From: an uncultured Stomatobaculum sp.
GTDB lineage: Bacteria > Bacillota > Clostridia > Lachnospirales > Lachnospiraceae
DNA: 64,000 nucleotides
Reading direction: 5' to 3'
NCBI RefSeq assembly: GCF_937924975.1
Contig: NZ_CALEYG010000012.1
Location: 31,047 to 95,046, forward strand
Shown here piece after piece: positions 11,440 to 19,698 of this stretch. Numbering within the stretch: position 1 is the first letter of the stretch; every line of letters begins with the position of its first letter. Both the position numbers and the translations under genes were made by a program. The notes under the pieces are model-generated. The model saw only the letters and a list, made by a program, of their open reading frames with translations, had not been told where the DNA came from and ran no database searches.

Positions 11440-12255
11440 TTACAGGCGTCCCAGAAACTTATCCTTTAAGAGCGCGATGCTCTCTCGCGCGAGATAGTGC
11501 AAGAAAAGCACAGGGTCGCTCGGCGCGGAAATGCCGAGCGCCTGTATGCCGAACTGCTTTTTTAAGATTGCGGAAGCCCGGTAGAGATGAAACTCCGAGC
11601 TGACGATGCCAAGCGATACCGGCTCCGGTGAGACCAGCAAAAAGCTCTCGCCGCGCAGGTCGAAAAAGCAGGGATTGCTCTCGTTGCGGAGGCGATAGAG
11701 CAGCGCATGGCTGTATACAATGTTCTCGTAGGTGTTCTTCGACTGCATCTCAAGGAGCAGTCGGTAGCGCGGAATGCCATGCTGTTCCAGGTAGGCAGCC
11801 ATTGCCTCGGCCTCGCTCCGCTGCCCCCGCCGATCGTGACCGCCGCTCAGCACGAAACTGGTGTCCGGCGATTCTTCGGCAAAGCGGAGCGCTGCGTCGA
11901 GGCGCTGTCGGAGCGTTTTGGAGAGCGTCCCGTCCGGTTTCAGTCCCGCACCGAGCACAATCGCATACTCGGGACTTCCCTTTTCCTTGGGATGCATGCC
12001 GGACGCAATCACGATGCCGGCCGCCATGAGCACAACCATGCCGAGAAGGCTGAGGGTATGCACAAAAGTCAGAATAAACAGCGAGACTCTCTCCGGGCTT
12101 TTCGCGTGCAGGTAGCGAAGCAGCGCATTCACAAGGCACACGCCCGCAAAGAAGAGCCAGATCCAGCTGCCGGACAGAAGCTGTTTTGCGTAGATCAGGA
12201 GAACCACGAAGTAAACCGCCGAGAAGCCCGCGGCACTCAGAAAAAAGGCGGTCAT
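11440..12255 (-). CDS. YdcF/DUF218 family membrane protein
   Basis: A 271-residue protein with about three N-terminal hydrophobic segments (residues 1-85) followed by a DUF218 domain. Recognisable features are AIVLGAGL near residue 99, a run with RLDAALRF, the FVLSGGHD motif near 135, the SEAEAMAAYL helix and an SKNTYENI motif. The family includes ElyC/SanA-type proteins tied to envelope integrity, but the reaction is not defined. Its ATG overlaps the trhP stop by four bases. Confidence 0.85.
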   Translation of the reverse strand: MTAFFLSAAGFSAVYFVVLLIYAKQLLSGSWIWLFFAGVCLVNALLRYLHAKSPERVSLFILTFVHTLSLLGMVVLMAAGIVIASGMHPKEKGSPEYAIVLGAGLKPDGTLSKTLRQRLDAALRFAEESPDTSFVLSGGHDRRGQRSEAEAMAAYLEQHGIPRYRLLLEMQSKNTYENIVYSHALLYRLRNESNPCFFDLRGESFLLVSPEPVSLGIVSSEFHLYRASAILKKQFGIQALGISAPSDPVLFLHYLARESIALLKDKFLGRL

Positions 12256-13496
12256 TTCGCGGTCTCCGTGCGGAGCAATTCGCCGACGGCCGGTACCGCC
12301 GAGAAGCGGACTGCGAGCGCCTCTTTGGGATGCGGCGCGCTCTCGACCGAGAGCCCCTCGTGATTCCGGATTTCCAGCACGGTCAGCAGCTCGTTGCTGC
12401 CGTCAAAGCACATGCGCTCAATCCGGTCTCCGACCGAAAATTTATTTTTCTGTTCAAAGTGTGCGTAGCCCTCGGCATCGACCGCTGCAATTTTTCCGAG
12501 ATAGGTGTAGTTCCGCACATAAGTGTTGCTGTCGTAGATCTGCGCCTCTTCGTTCGGTTTTCCGAAGAAAAAGCCCGTCGTGTACTCCCGATACGTGCAC
12601 TTTCCGATTTCCTCCCGATACGATTCGAGATTCGCCGCATATTTTTCCGGGCTCTCGAGGTAGTCGTCGATGGCACGGCGATACGCGCGCGCCGTGACGG
12701 CCGCATAGAGCGCGGTCTTCATCCTGCCCTCAATTTTAAAGCTGTCAATTCCGCTCTCGATGAGTTCCGGAATGTGGTCTATCATGCAGAGGTCCTTCGA
12801 GTTAAAGAGGAAGGTCCCTCTCTCGTTCTCAAAGACCGGCATGGACTCGCCCGGGCGTTTCTCCTCGGTCACGCTGTACTGCCAGCGGCAGGGATGCGTG
12901 CACTCGCCGTGGTTTGCGTCCCGCCCCGCCATGAAGCTCGAAAGCAGGCAGCGCCCCGAATAGGAAATACACATGGCGCCGTGCACAAAGGTCTCAATCT
13001 CCATCTCCGCCGGGATTTTTTCCCGGATTTCGCGTATCTCCGCGAGCGAGAGCTCTCTGGCCGTCACAACGCGACTCGCGCCGAGGTCCCGCCAGAAGAG
13101 GAAAGTCCCGTAGTTTGTGTTGTTCGCCTGGGTACTCACATGCAACTCAATGCCGGGACAGAGGCGCTTTGCGAGCATAAAGAGCGCCGGGTCCGAGACG
13201 ATGATCGCATCCGGTCTGAGTTCCGAAAGCTCTTGAAAATACCGCTCTGCCTCGTTTAAGTCGTTGTTGTGCGCGAGGATATTTGCGGTCACATACACTC
13301 GCTTTCCTCTCTCGTGCGCAAAGCGGAGCCCCTCCGCCATCTCTTCCGGGCTGAAATTCTTTGCGTTCGCGCGGAGCCCGAAGGCCTCGCCGCCGATATA
13401 GACCGCATCCGCCCCATAGTCAAAGGCTGTCTTCAGAACTTCCAGACTGCCGGCCGGCAGCAAAAGTTCCGGTTGCTTCCTCTTCTCTCTGCTCAA
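12252..13496 (-). CDS. trhP: U32-family tRNA hydroxylation protein TrhP
   Basis: A 414-residue peptidase U32 family protein. TrhP family members hydroxylate U34 of certain tRNAs (ho5U), using prephenate-derived chemistry and an iron-sulfur cluster. The core PELLLPAGS (8-16), ADAVYIGGEAFGLRANA and the signature EIETFVHGAMCISYSGRCLLS with nearby cysteines (CTHPCRW) are all present. The start is a TTG at 13496, supported by AAAGGAG seven bases upstream that lies inside the end of trmR; the genes overlap by 77 bases in different frames. TrmR, encoded just upstream, methylates the TrhP product, so the two form consecutive steps of tRNA wobble modification. U32 proteins were formerly called collagenases. 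Confidence 0.9.
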   Translation of the reverse strand: MSREKRKQPELLLPAGSLEVLKTAFDYGADAVYIGGEAFGLRANAKNFSPEEMAEGLRFAHERGKRVYVTANILAHNNDLNEAERYFQELSELRPDAIIVSDPALFMLAKRLCPGIELHVSTQANNTNYGTFLFWRDLGASRVVTARELSLAEIREIREKIPAEMEIETFVHGAMCISYSGRCLLSSFMAGRDANHGECTHPCRWQYSVTEEKRPGESMPVFENERGTFLFNSKDLCMIDHIPELIESGIDSFKIEGRMKTALYAAVTARAYRRAIDDYLESPEKYAANLESYREEIGKCTYREYTTGFFFGKPNEEAQIYDSNTYVRNYTYLGKIAAVDAEGYAHFEQKNKFSVGDRIERMCFDGSNELLTVLEIRNHEGLSVESAPHPKEALAVRFSAVPAVGELLRTETAK

Positions 13497-14142
13497 ATGT
13501 CTTCTCCTTTACACTGAATGCAAGTCCGTCGCCGATCGGCAGAACGGATGTCCGGATGCCCTCCGTCCGGCAGAGCTGTTCCAGGTAGGCGCGCATCCGG
13601 CTGTGAATGGTCCGGTCGCGCCGGTCAATCACAAAGCGGGACTCTGCCGTGTCGCCGCCCTGCAGTACATTGTCGGAGAGCAGCGTGCCGCCGGGGGAAA
13701 GCACCCGAAGGAGCTCGGGGAGCCACTTCACATACTGCCCCTTCGCGGCGTCCAGAAACAGGAAGTCATAGGACGCGTCCGGCTGTTCTCGCAGCACCTG
13801 AAACGCATCGCCTTCGATCAGCGTGATGCGCCCCGCCCCGTAGCGCGCTATGTTTTCCTTCGCGCAGGCAATGCGCGGTGCATAGTTCTCCACCGTCGTG
13901 ATATGCGCGGACGGCGGCAGCTCTTCTGCCATGACCAGTGCAGAATAGCCCACCGCCGTTCCCAGTTCCAGCACCCGAAGCGGCCTAAGCCCTGCGAGCA
14001 GCGCGCGGAGAAAACCCTCGCTGTCCCGCCGTATGACGGGTACATCCGCCGCCTCCGCCGCCCGCCGGAGTTCTTCCAGATAGCGCCGGTTGCCGGGGTC
14101 CAGATAGTCCAGATAAGCCCGGACGCGCTCTGCTATCATCAT
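13420..14142 (-). CDS. trmR: tRNA 5-hydroxyuridine O-methyltransferase TrmR
   Basis: A 240-residue SAM-dependent O-methyltransferase of the COMT-like class I fold. The SAM-binding motif LELGTAVGYSAL lies near residues 57-68, and FLFLDAAKGQY (metal and substrate region) near residue 130. The domain should end around LPIGDGLAFSV (about residue 210); the last 24 or so residues, rich in Glu, Gly and Ser, are encoded by the region that overlaps trhP and look like an overlap-derived tail. The family converts ho5U34 made by TrhP to mo5U34. It is coupled by ATGA to the MltG-like gene. Confidence 0.88.
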   Translation of the reverse strand: MMIAERVRAYLDYLDPGNRRYLEELRRAAEAADVPVIRRDSEGFLRALLAGLRPLRVLELGTAVGYSALVMAEELPPSAHITTVENYAPRIACAKENIARYGAGRITLIEGDAFQVLREQPDASYDFLFLDAAKGQYVKWLPELLRVLSPGGTLLSDNVLQGGDTAESRFVIDRRDRTIHSRMRAYLEQLCRTEGIRTSVLPIGDGLAFSVKEKTFEQREEEATGTFAAGRQSGSSEDSL

Positions 14143-14540
14143 TTTCCGCTCCTCCGCTTCTCGGGCGCGGTCGATAAAAGTTCCAGCATCTCATCAATGG
14201 TCTCGGAGGTGTTCAGACGGTACTCGCCCGCGCGCACCTTTCTTCCGAGAAACAGAGACTGCACCCGGAAAGCCCAGGTGTCCCGGATGAGACCGAGCTC
14301 CTTTAACTGCTTCGCCGTCTCCTCGGTACTCTGCCCCTCCGGAATCCGCACTTCAATGTCACGCCCCGGCGCGGCCTCGACGCTCTGCTGGTAGAAGACA
14401 TCGTGCCCGAAGCGATATGCCGCAAAAACACCCCTGAAAAGCACAAAAAGCAGGCAGGCGGTAATTAATAACCGCACTGCCATGCCCAATGCCTCAGAAG
14501 ACAGATGATTCAGTTTTTCTGTATTCTGCCGCACTTTCAA
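14139..14540 (-). CDS. MltG-like protein lacking the catalytic domain
   Basis: A 133-residue membrane-anchored protein. A single transmembrane segment spans about residues 18-42. Outside it is a LysM-like segment, IRIPEGQS-type (here EVRIPEGQSTEETAKQL, about 62-78), ending with RAGEYRLNTSETIDEMLELL. This corresponds to the N-terminal part of the endolytic transglycosylase MltG, whose gene occupies this position in Bacillus, but the YceG catalytic domain with its glutamate is missing. The start is a TTG at 14540 with GAGGAG nine bases upstream. It cannot be an active transglycosylase by itself; a peptidoglycan-binding or regulatory role is an inference. Confidence 0.8.
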   Translation of the reverse strand: MKVRQNTEKLNHLSSEALGMAVRLLITACLLFVLFRGVFAAYRFGHDVFYQQSVEAAPGRDIEVRIPEGQSTEETAKQLKELGLIRDTWAFRVQSLFLGRKVRAGEYRLNTSETIDEMLELLSTAPEKRRSGK

Positions 14541-14565
14541 CGTCCCGCTCTCCTCTTTCGCAAGT

Positions 14566-16632
14566 TCAGTTGACGCCGAGGATAATCGGCAGGATCACCG
14601 GGGTGCGCTTCATCTTCTTCCAGAAGAAATCGCTGAGCTCATCCCGCACGACATTCTTTAATTTGCTCCAGTCGTTGACGCCTGCGTCGAGGCTGTCGGT
14701 CACGGCTGTCACAGCCCGCTCTCTCGCCTCTGCCATCAAATCCTCGGAGTCCTTGACATAGACAAAGCCCCGTGACACAATTTCCGGTCCCGCGAGCAGC
14801 TGATTCGAGCCGCGCTGCAGACCTATGGTCACTATCATAATACCATTCTGGGCGAGATTCTGTCTATCGCGCAGCACGACGTTTCCGACATCGCCGACGC
14901 CGAGACCGTCCACGAGGATGCCGCCCGCCTGCACATGGCCCGTAATCTTGCAGCTGTCACCGGTCAGTGTCACGACATCGCCGGTCGACATGAAGAGAAT
15001 ATTTTCCTTCGGCACACCGACTGCCTCCGCAATCTCGACCTGCGCCTTTCTGTGCCGGTACTCACCGTGCACCGGCAGCGCAAACTTCGGGCGGAGCAGG
15101 GAGTACATGAGCTTGATCTCCTCCGCGCAGGCGTGGCCGGAGACATGCGTGTCCTGAAAAATGACATCCGCACCCTTGATCGAGAGCTCGTTGATGACCT
15201 TGTCGACCGCCTTCTCGTTGCCCGGAATCGGGTGGGAGCTCATGATGACCACATCGTTCGGGCTGATTGCGACCTTGCGGTGCATGCCGCTCGCCATGCG
15301 GGAGAGCGCTGCCATGCTCTCGCCCTGGGAACCCGTCGTGATGAGAACCGTCTTCTCCGGCGGGTAGTTCTTCAGCTGGTCGATTTCAATCAGCGTGCCC
15401 TCCGGAATCTTGATATAGCCGAGCTCGTTCGCAATGCCGATGACATTGACCATCGACCTGCCCTCGACCACGACTTTTCTGCCGTACTTGTAGGCGGAGT
15501 TAATGACCTGCTGCACGCGGTCCACATTCGACGCGAAGGTCGCAACGATGATGCGGTTCTTTTGGTGCTCCGCAAAGATGAGATCAAAGGTGCGGCCGAC
15601 TGTCTTCTCGGACATCGTAAAGCCCGGGCGGATTGCGTTGGTCGAGTCGCAGAGCATCGCGAGCATGCCGCGTTTGCCGAGTTCCGCCATGCGCTGCAAA
15701 TCCGCCGCCTCGCCGAAGACCGGCGTGTAATCGATTTTAAAGTCGCCGGTGTGGAAGATGACCCCCGCCGGGCTGAAAATCGCGAGTGCCGAGCTGTCCG
15801 AAATCGAGTGGTTCGTCTTGATGAACTCGACATTGAAATCGCCGAACGGAACGGTATCGCCGTGCTTCACGACAAAGAGTTTTGCCGAGTCCAGAAGCCT
15901 GTGCTCCTCGAGCTTATGGCGAATCAGCGCGATTGTCAGCTTGGTCGAATAGACCGGCACATTCAGCTCTTTTAAGATATAGGGCAGGGCGCCGATGTGG
16001 TCCTCGTGACCGTGCGTAATCACAAAGCCCTTGACCTTGCTCCGGTTCTCCTTCAGATAGCTGATGTCCGGAATCACACAGTCAATGCCGAGCATATCCT
16101 CGCTCGGAAAGGCGATGCCGCAGTCCACGACGATAATCGTGTCGTTACACTCAAAGGCCGTGATGTTCATGCCGATCTGCTCGAGACCGCCGAGCGGAAT
16201 GATCTTGACCTTTGCCTTCGGGTCGAGGTGAATGTTGTGCGCCTTCGGGAGCTTGGCGCGCTTTAAGAGCTCCGCGAGCTGTCCGGTCGGCGCTTTCTTC
16301 CGGGGATTGCGGCGCGGGGCGCGCTTTTCTTTCTGCTCTGCCTTTTCCGCTGCCTTACCGGAGGCTGCGCTTCTCTCGCTCCCCGCTCTCTCGCCCTGCG
16401 GTTTTCTCCGCGGCTTCTTTAACGCGCGCGGCTTCTCGGCGCTCACAGCCTCCGCCGCGCTCTCATCGCTCTGCGGCTTCTCGCTGCGGCGGCGACGCGG
16501 GCGCTTCGGCTTTTCCGCCGCCGCGCTGTCAAAGACGCCTAAGCCCGCCTCTGCCGCCTCCTGTCTAAGCGCGCGGCTCTTTTCGGACAGGCGCTTAAAA
16601 AAATGCATGGGATTCTTTTCCTGTTCACTCAA
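14566..16632 (-). CDS. rnj: ribonuclease J with long basic N-terminal extension
   Basis: A 688-residue metallo-beta-lactamase/beta-CASP RNase (5' exonuclease and endonuclease in mRNA decay and rRNA maturation). The core begins near residue 142 (VKIIPLGGLEQIG), with the zinc motif HGHEDH at 207-212, the later motif TNHSISDS, and HVSGHA in the beta-CASP part. Before the core is a 140-residue extension; residues 40-115 are almost entirely Lys, Arg, Ala, Glu and Pro and likely disordered. Typical RNase J is about 555 residues. The start is TTG at 16632 with AGAGAGG seven bases upstream. Confidence 0.96.
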   Translation of the reverse strand: MSEQEKNPMHFFKRLSEKSRALRQEAAEAGLGVFDSAAAEKPKRPRRRRSEKPQSDESAAEAVSAEKPRALKKPRRKPQGERAGSERSAASGKAAEKAEQKEKRAPRRNPRKKAPTGQLAELLKRAKLPKAHNIHLDPKAKVKIIPLGGLEQIGMNITAFECNDTIIVVDCGIAFPSEDMLGIDCVIPDISYLKENRSKVKGFVITHGHEDHIGALPYILKELNVPVYSTKLTIALIRHKLEEHRLLDSAKLFVVKHGDTVPFGDFNVEFIKTNHSISDSSALAIFSPAGVIFHTGDFKIDYTPVFGEAADLQRMAELGKRGMLAMLCDSTNAIRPGFTMSEKTVGRTFDLIFAEHQKNRIIVATFASNVDRVQQVINSAYKYGRKVVVEGRSMVNVIGIANELGYIKIPEGTLIEIDQLKNYPPEKTVLITTGSQGESMAALSRMASGMHRKVAISPNDVVIMSSHPIPGNEKAVDKVINELSIKGADVIFQDTHVSGHACAEEIKLMYSLLRPKFALPVHGEYRHRKAQVEIAEAVGVPKENILFMSTGDVVTLTGDSCKITGHVQAGGILVDGLGVGDVGNVVLRDRQNLAQNGIMIVTIGLQRGSNQLLAGPEIVSRGFVYVKDSEDLMAEARERAVTAVTDSLDAGVNDWSKLKNVVRDELSDFFWKKMKRTPVILPIILGVN

Positions 16633-16713
16633 ATTCTTACCTCTCTCTTTCTGTTTTTTAATCTATGCTTGTCTCTTCTCACTTACAAATCACACCGGAT
16701 AACACCGGGATTT

Positions 16714-17028
16714 TTATTCACCGAGGAGATCGATATCCGCGCCCTCATCTTCCAGTATGGTCTGAAAGATCTCGAGCATATAGCCGGCTTCCTCTTCGTT
16801 CTCCACAAATTCGTAGACTGCCTCGGCATCGTCCGCGCCGGACACATCCTTTAAAAGATAGCAAGCGCCGTCTTCGTCCGCTTCCTCACTGTCCACCGCA
16901 AGGATATAGGAGCAGCCGTTCAATCTGGTCTCCTCCAGAATATACAAGGTCACTTCCTCGCCGTTTTCATCTCTCACCACCAGCGACGCCGCCCGGAATG
17001 CCTCGGGCTCTCTCTTCTCTTCTTCCAT
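16714..17028 (-). CDS. DUF1292 domain protein
   Basis: A 104-residue very acidic protein (YrzB-like). Motifs typical of the family include EVTLYILEETRLNGCSYILA (residues 24-43) and YLLKDV. The function is unknown, but the order ireB-ruvX-DUF1292 is conserved in Firmicutes. It follows ruvX by 24 bases. Confidence 0.88.
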   Translation of the reverse strand: MEEEKREPEAFRAASLVVRDENGEEVTLYILEETRLNGCSYILAVDSEEADEDGACYLLKDVSGADDAEAVYEFVENEEEAGYMLEIFQTILEDEGADIDLLGE

Positions 17029-17052
17029 CGTTCTCCTGCCTTTCTCTCCGTT

Positions 17053-17499
17053 TCAGCGCGCCTCCGGGTGCGCGTCCATGTAGTCCTGCAAAATGATTGC
17101 GGCGGCAAGTCTGTCGAGATACTGTTTTCTCTCTGCCCGCGGAATGCCGCGCTCCGCAAGACGCTCATCCGCCTCCGCCGTCGTGAGCCATTCGTCCTGC
17201 CAGACCACCGGCAGTCCCGTCCGCTGTTCCAGTTTCTCCTTAAATTGAGCACAAAAAGCGACCCGCTCTCCCTCGGAACCGTCGAGATGTGAGGGGTGTC
17301 CGAGCACAATGCGGGTGATGCCGCGCTCGGCGACAAGCACCTCGATGCGCTGCAGGGTCTTCCGGAGCTTCTTCTCCGAGTCCCTCCATATGGTTTCCAG
17401 CGGCTGTGCCGCAAGACCGAGTCCGTCGCTCACGGCAACGCCCACCGTCTTTGCGCCATAGTCCAATCCCATCAATGGCAAGTATTTTTCCTCCTGCAC
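17053..17499 (-). CDS. ruvX: RuvX/YqgF family putative pre-16S rRNA nuclease or Holliday junction resolvase
   Basis: A 148-residue RNase H-fold protein. The N-terminal strand LMGLDYGAKTVGVAVSD supplies the first catalytic Asp (residue 13). Later motifs are the GHPSHLDGSEGER segment (about 69-81, normally GLPLNMDGSEG-like) and WQDEWLTTAEAD (about 100-111); the terminal DRLAAAIILQDYMD helix with its Asp completes the site. The family matures the 5' end of 16S rRNA in Escherichia coli and has resolvase activity in vitro. It sits between ireB and the DUF1292 gene. Confidence 0.92.
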   Translation of the reverse strand: MQEEKYLPLMGLDYGAKTVGVAVSDGLGLAAQPLETIWRDSEKKLRKTLQRIEVLVAERGITRIVLGHPSHLDGSEGERVAFCAQFKEKLEQRTGLPVVWQDEWLTTAEADERLAERGIPRAERKQYLDRLAAAIILQDYMDAHPEAR

Positions 17500-17502
17500 A
17501 CC

Positions 17503-17536
17503 AAAAGCGCTGATACGGAATGCTCCGTATCAGTGC
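17503..17536 (-). terminator. hairpin between ireB and ruvX
   Basis: A ten-base perfect stem (17510-17519 with 17524-17533, extended by three weaker pairs) with a four-base loop is followed on the minus strand by TTTT. It could act as a weak terminator or attenuator downstream of ireB, ahead of ruvX. Confidence 0.5.
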
Positions 17537-17617
17537 AGAGGTGCATGATTCATTTTCCGACCGAGCCCATAACGGTCCTTCACGCGGCTTTTATCACAAA
17601 TGATGCAATCTGAAGTG

Positions 17618-17887
17618 TCAGTGCCGATCAATCTTATGTCTGATGTAGTAGCTCAGCAGGAGCTCCAAAATATCATCGCGCTCAACCTTCATGATTAAAC
17701 TGCGCGCATTTTTATGGCTTGTGATATAAGTGGGATCTCCGCTCATCACATAACCCACAATCTGGTTGACCGGATTGTATCCTTTTTCAGACAGCGCCGT
17801 ATAAACCAGTTCCAACACCTGGTCTACATCCATTTTATTCTCCTGAACTGTCTGAAAAAACTGTGTGTCGTGCAAGTTTTCATTCAT
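17618..17887 (-). CDS. ireB: IreB family regulatory phosphoprotein
   Basis: An 89-residue protein of the DUF965/UPF0297 family. In Enterococcus, IreB is phosphorylated on N-terminal threonines by the kinase IreK and influences cephalosporin tolerance. The sequence has the conserved DTQFF start (Thr 8), a VYTALSEKGYNPVNQIVGY block and an ending in LLLSYYIRHK. The ATG at 17887 is preferred over an upstream TTG at 17905 because AGAGGAAAG lies eight bases ahead of it. It has its own promoter in the gap after mtaB. Confidence 0.92.
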   Translation of the reverse strand: MNENLHDTQFFQTVQENKMDVDQVLELVYTALSEKGYNPVNQIVGYVMSGDPTYITSHKNARSLIMKVERDDILELLLSYYIRHKIDRH

Positions 17888-17914
17888 GATATGCTTTCCT
17901 CTCAATTACTGTCC

Positions 17915-17943
17915 ATTCTATCTGATTTGAAAAGAATCCACAA
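17915..17943 (-). promoter_or_regulatory. ireB promoter
   Basis: The minus strand carries TTGTGG (17938-17943), a 17-base spacer and TAGAAT (17915-17920), ending 27 bases before the ireB start. Confidence 0.65.
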
Positions 17944-17954
17944 GGGCAAAAGCT

Positions 17955-19319
17955 TTACGTTTTGCTTACATTTGTCAGTAGAAGTATTTCGGAATTGAGA
18001 AATTTTTCTGCCGTCCCGCGGTACAGACAGTTCACCGCGCAATCGCCGCCGAGCGCAGAAAGCGGCGCCGCCAGTTTCACATATTCACGGCTGTTGCCGA
18101 TGAGATATGCCTGTCCGTCGATTGTCACGGTTTCCTCGGAGAGCAGCTCCTGTGCGGTGCCGAGGCGGGATGTTCGAAATTCCCGCTGCCGTCCGAGATT
18201 CAACGCCTGTAAACGGGCTGCACGCCTCTTCTTCACAGCGCCCGGCACCTGCTCCGGCATTGCGGCCGCTCTGGTTCCCTCCCGCTTCGAGTAGGGGAAA
18301 ATGTGCGTCTCGTAAAACCGTATTTCCTCGATAAACGAAAAGCTCTCCGAGAACTCCTCTTCGCTTTCCCCGGGAAAACCGACAATCACATCCGTGGTCA
18401 TCGCAGCGTCCGGGAACGCCGCACGAAGCGCCTGTACCCCCGCTCTGAATTCCTCCGCGGTATAGCGGCGCCCCATACGACGCAAGGTCGCATTGCTCCC
18501 GCTCTGGAGAGACAGATGAAAATGCGGGCAGAAATGCCGTAAAGACGCGAGTCCCGCGGCAAATGCCGGCGTCGCGATTTTTGGCTCGAGCGAGCCGATG
18601 CGAAGTCGCTCAATGCCCTCGACACCGTCGAGGAGCGTCAGGAGCTCGAGGAGATTTGCCGCGCCGTCACCGAAATCCTCTCGCTCCGCCGCATTTTTAA
18701 AATCGCGTCCGTAGGAGGAGAGATGAATGCCGGTCAGCACGAGCTCCCGCACCCCGCTTGCCGCGAGGCGCTCTGCCTCTCTCCGCACGTCTCCCGGGCG
18801 GCGCGAGCGTATGTTTCCGCGGAGAAACGGGATGATGCAGTAAGAACAGTACTGGTTGCAGCCGTCCTGCACCTTTAAAAAAGCGCGCGTGTGCCCCTCG
18901 CTCCGGTTTGCTGCGAGGTCCTCATACTGTGTTGCCTCGCGCATATCCCCGACCGCAAAGGGCGCCTCGAGCTTGTCGGCGAAATAGGCTTCCAGAATGC
19001 GGACCAGATTCTTTTTCTCCTGATTGCCGAGCACCAGATCCACGCTGCCGTCTTCTTTCAGGCTCTCTGCCGCCGCCTGCGCGTAACAGCCCGCCGCAAC
19101 GACGACCGCCCCGGGATTGAGCGTCTTCGCGCGGTGTAACATTTGCCGCGATTTCCGGTCGGCGATATTCGTGACCGAGCAGGTGTTGATGATATAGACA
19201 TCCGCCGCCTCCTCAAACGAGCGGAGTTCATAACCCGCCTGCAGGAGAGCCTGCTCCATTGCCTCGGTCTCATAGGCGTTTACCTTACATCCCAGCGTGT
19301 GAAATGCCGCTGTTCTCAT
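17955..19319 (-). CDS. mtaB: tRNA t6A37 methylthiotransferase MtaB
   Basis: A 454-residue radical-SAM enzyme that converts t6A37 to ms2t6A37 in tRNAs. The N-terminal UPF0004 domain has the cluster cysteines C11, C47 and C78; the radical-SAM CxxxCxxC is C154, C158, C161 (CNQYCSYC). A C-terminal TRAM-like segment closes the protein. The ATG at 19319 is chosen because AAGGAG lies six bases upstream; an ATG six codons earlier would contain that ribosome-binding site. It is divergent from the HPr-like gene. Confidence 0.95.
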   Translation of the reverse strand: MRTAAFHTLGCKVNAYETEAMEQALLQAGYELRSFEEAADVYIINTCSVTNIADRKSRQMLHRAKTLNPGAVVVAAGCYAQAAAESLKEDGSVDLVLGNQEKKNLVRILEAYFADKLEAPFAVGDMREATQYEDLAANRSEGHTRAFLKVQDGCNQYCSYCIIPFLRGNIRSRRPGDVRREAERLAASGVRELVLTGIHLSSYGRDFKNAAEREDFGDGAANLLELLTLLDGVEGIERLRIGSLEPKIATPAFAAGLASLRHFCPHFHLSLQSGSNATLRRMGRRYTAEEFRAGVQALRAAFPDAAMTTDVIVGFPGESEEEFSESFSFIEEIRFYETHIFPYSKREGTRAAAMPEQVPGAVKKRRAARLQALNLGRQREFRTSRLGTAQELLSEETVTIDGQAYLIGNSREYVKLAAPLSALGGDCAVNCLYRGTAEKFLNSEILLLTNVSKT

Positions 19320-19338
19320 CTTATTCTCCTTCCTCATC

Positions 19339-19367
19339 TTGACTTTACACGGTCTTCCCCATAAGAT
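19339..19367 (+). promoter_or_regulatory. promoter of the HPr-like gene
   Basis: TTGACT (19339-19344), a 17-base spacer and TAAGAT (19362-19367), 41 bases ahead of the gene: a good vegetative-type promoter. Confidence 0.75.
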
Positions 19368-19408
19368 GAAAGCACTACGCTATTACATCTCTAAAAGGAG
19401 GCTCTGCC

Positions 19409-19642
19409 ATGAAAACCGTCAAGATTTCCCTAGACTCCATCGAGAAAGTGAAGTCCTTCGTCAATACCATTGCACGCTTTGATGCCGACTTTGATCTGGT
19501 GTCCGGCCGCTATGTGATCGACGCTAAGTCGATCATGGGCATTTTCAGCCTGGATCTCTCGAAGCCGATTAGCCTGAATATCCACGGCAACGAGTCGATG
19601 GACAATATCGTAGAGGCGCTGAAGCCTTATATTGTCGAGTGA
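19409..19642 (+). CDS. HPr-like protein without the active-site histidine
   Basis: A 77-residue protein with the HPr fold. The region around the regulatory serine is well kept (DAKSIMGIFSLDL, Ser 41 corresponding to HPr Ser46), as is the C-terminal helix. The phosphorylatable histidine segment (xHARPA) is replaced by SIEKVKSFVNTI, and the only His is in the NIHGNES segment. It therefore cannot carry phosphate from enzyme I in the usual way. A regulatory role like Crh is possible but unproven. It has AAAAGGAGG-type Shine-Dalgarno, a strong promoter and its own terminator, so it is a single-gene unit. Confidence 0.85.
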   Translation: MKTVKISLDSIEKVKSFVNTIARFDADFDLVSGRYVIDAKSIMGIFSLDLSKPISLNIHGNESMDNIVEALKPYIVE

Positions 19643-19660
19643 GTTCTGCCTGAGAAAGAG

Positions 19661-19688
19661 AAAGCCGCACAACTTGTGCGGCTTTTTT
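19661..19688. terminator. bidirectional terminator between the HPr-like gene and thiI
   Basis: Inverted repeat AAAGCCGCAC / GTGCGGCTTT with a short loop, followed by a T run on the plus strand and flanked by A residues that make a weaker U tract on the minus strand. It separates two convergent genes. Confidence 0.9.
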
Positions 19689-19698
19689 CATGCCCGAT

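Noticed and set aside
14935..15975. A 346-residue plus-strand frame opposite RNase J
   Set aside because: Antisense to a certain gene, low-complexity Arg/His/Leu-rich translation, no start signal.
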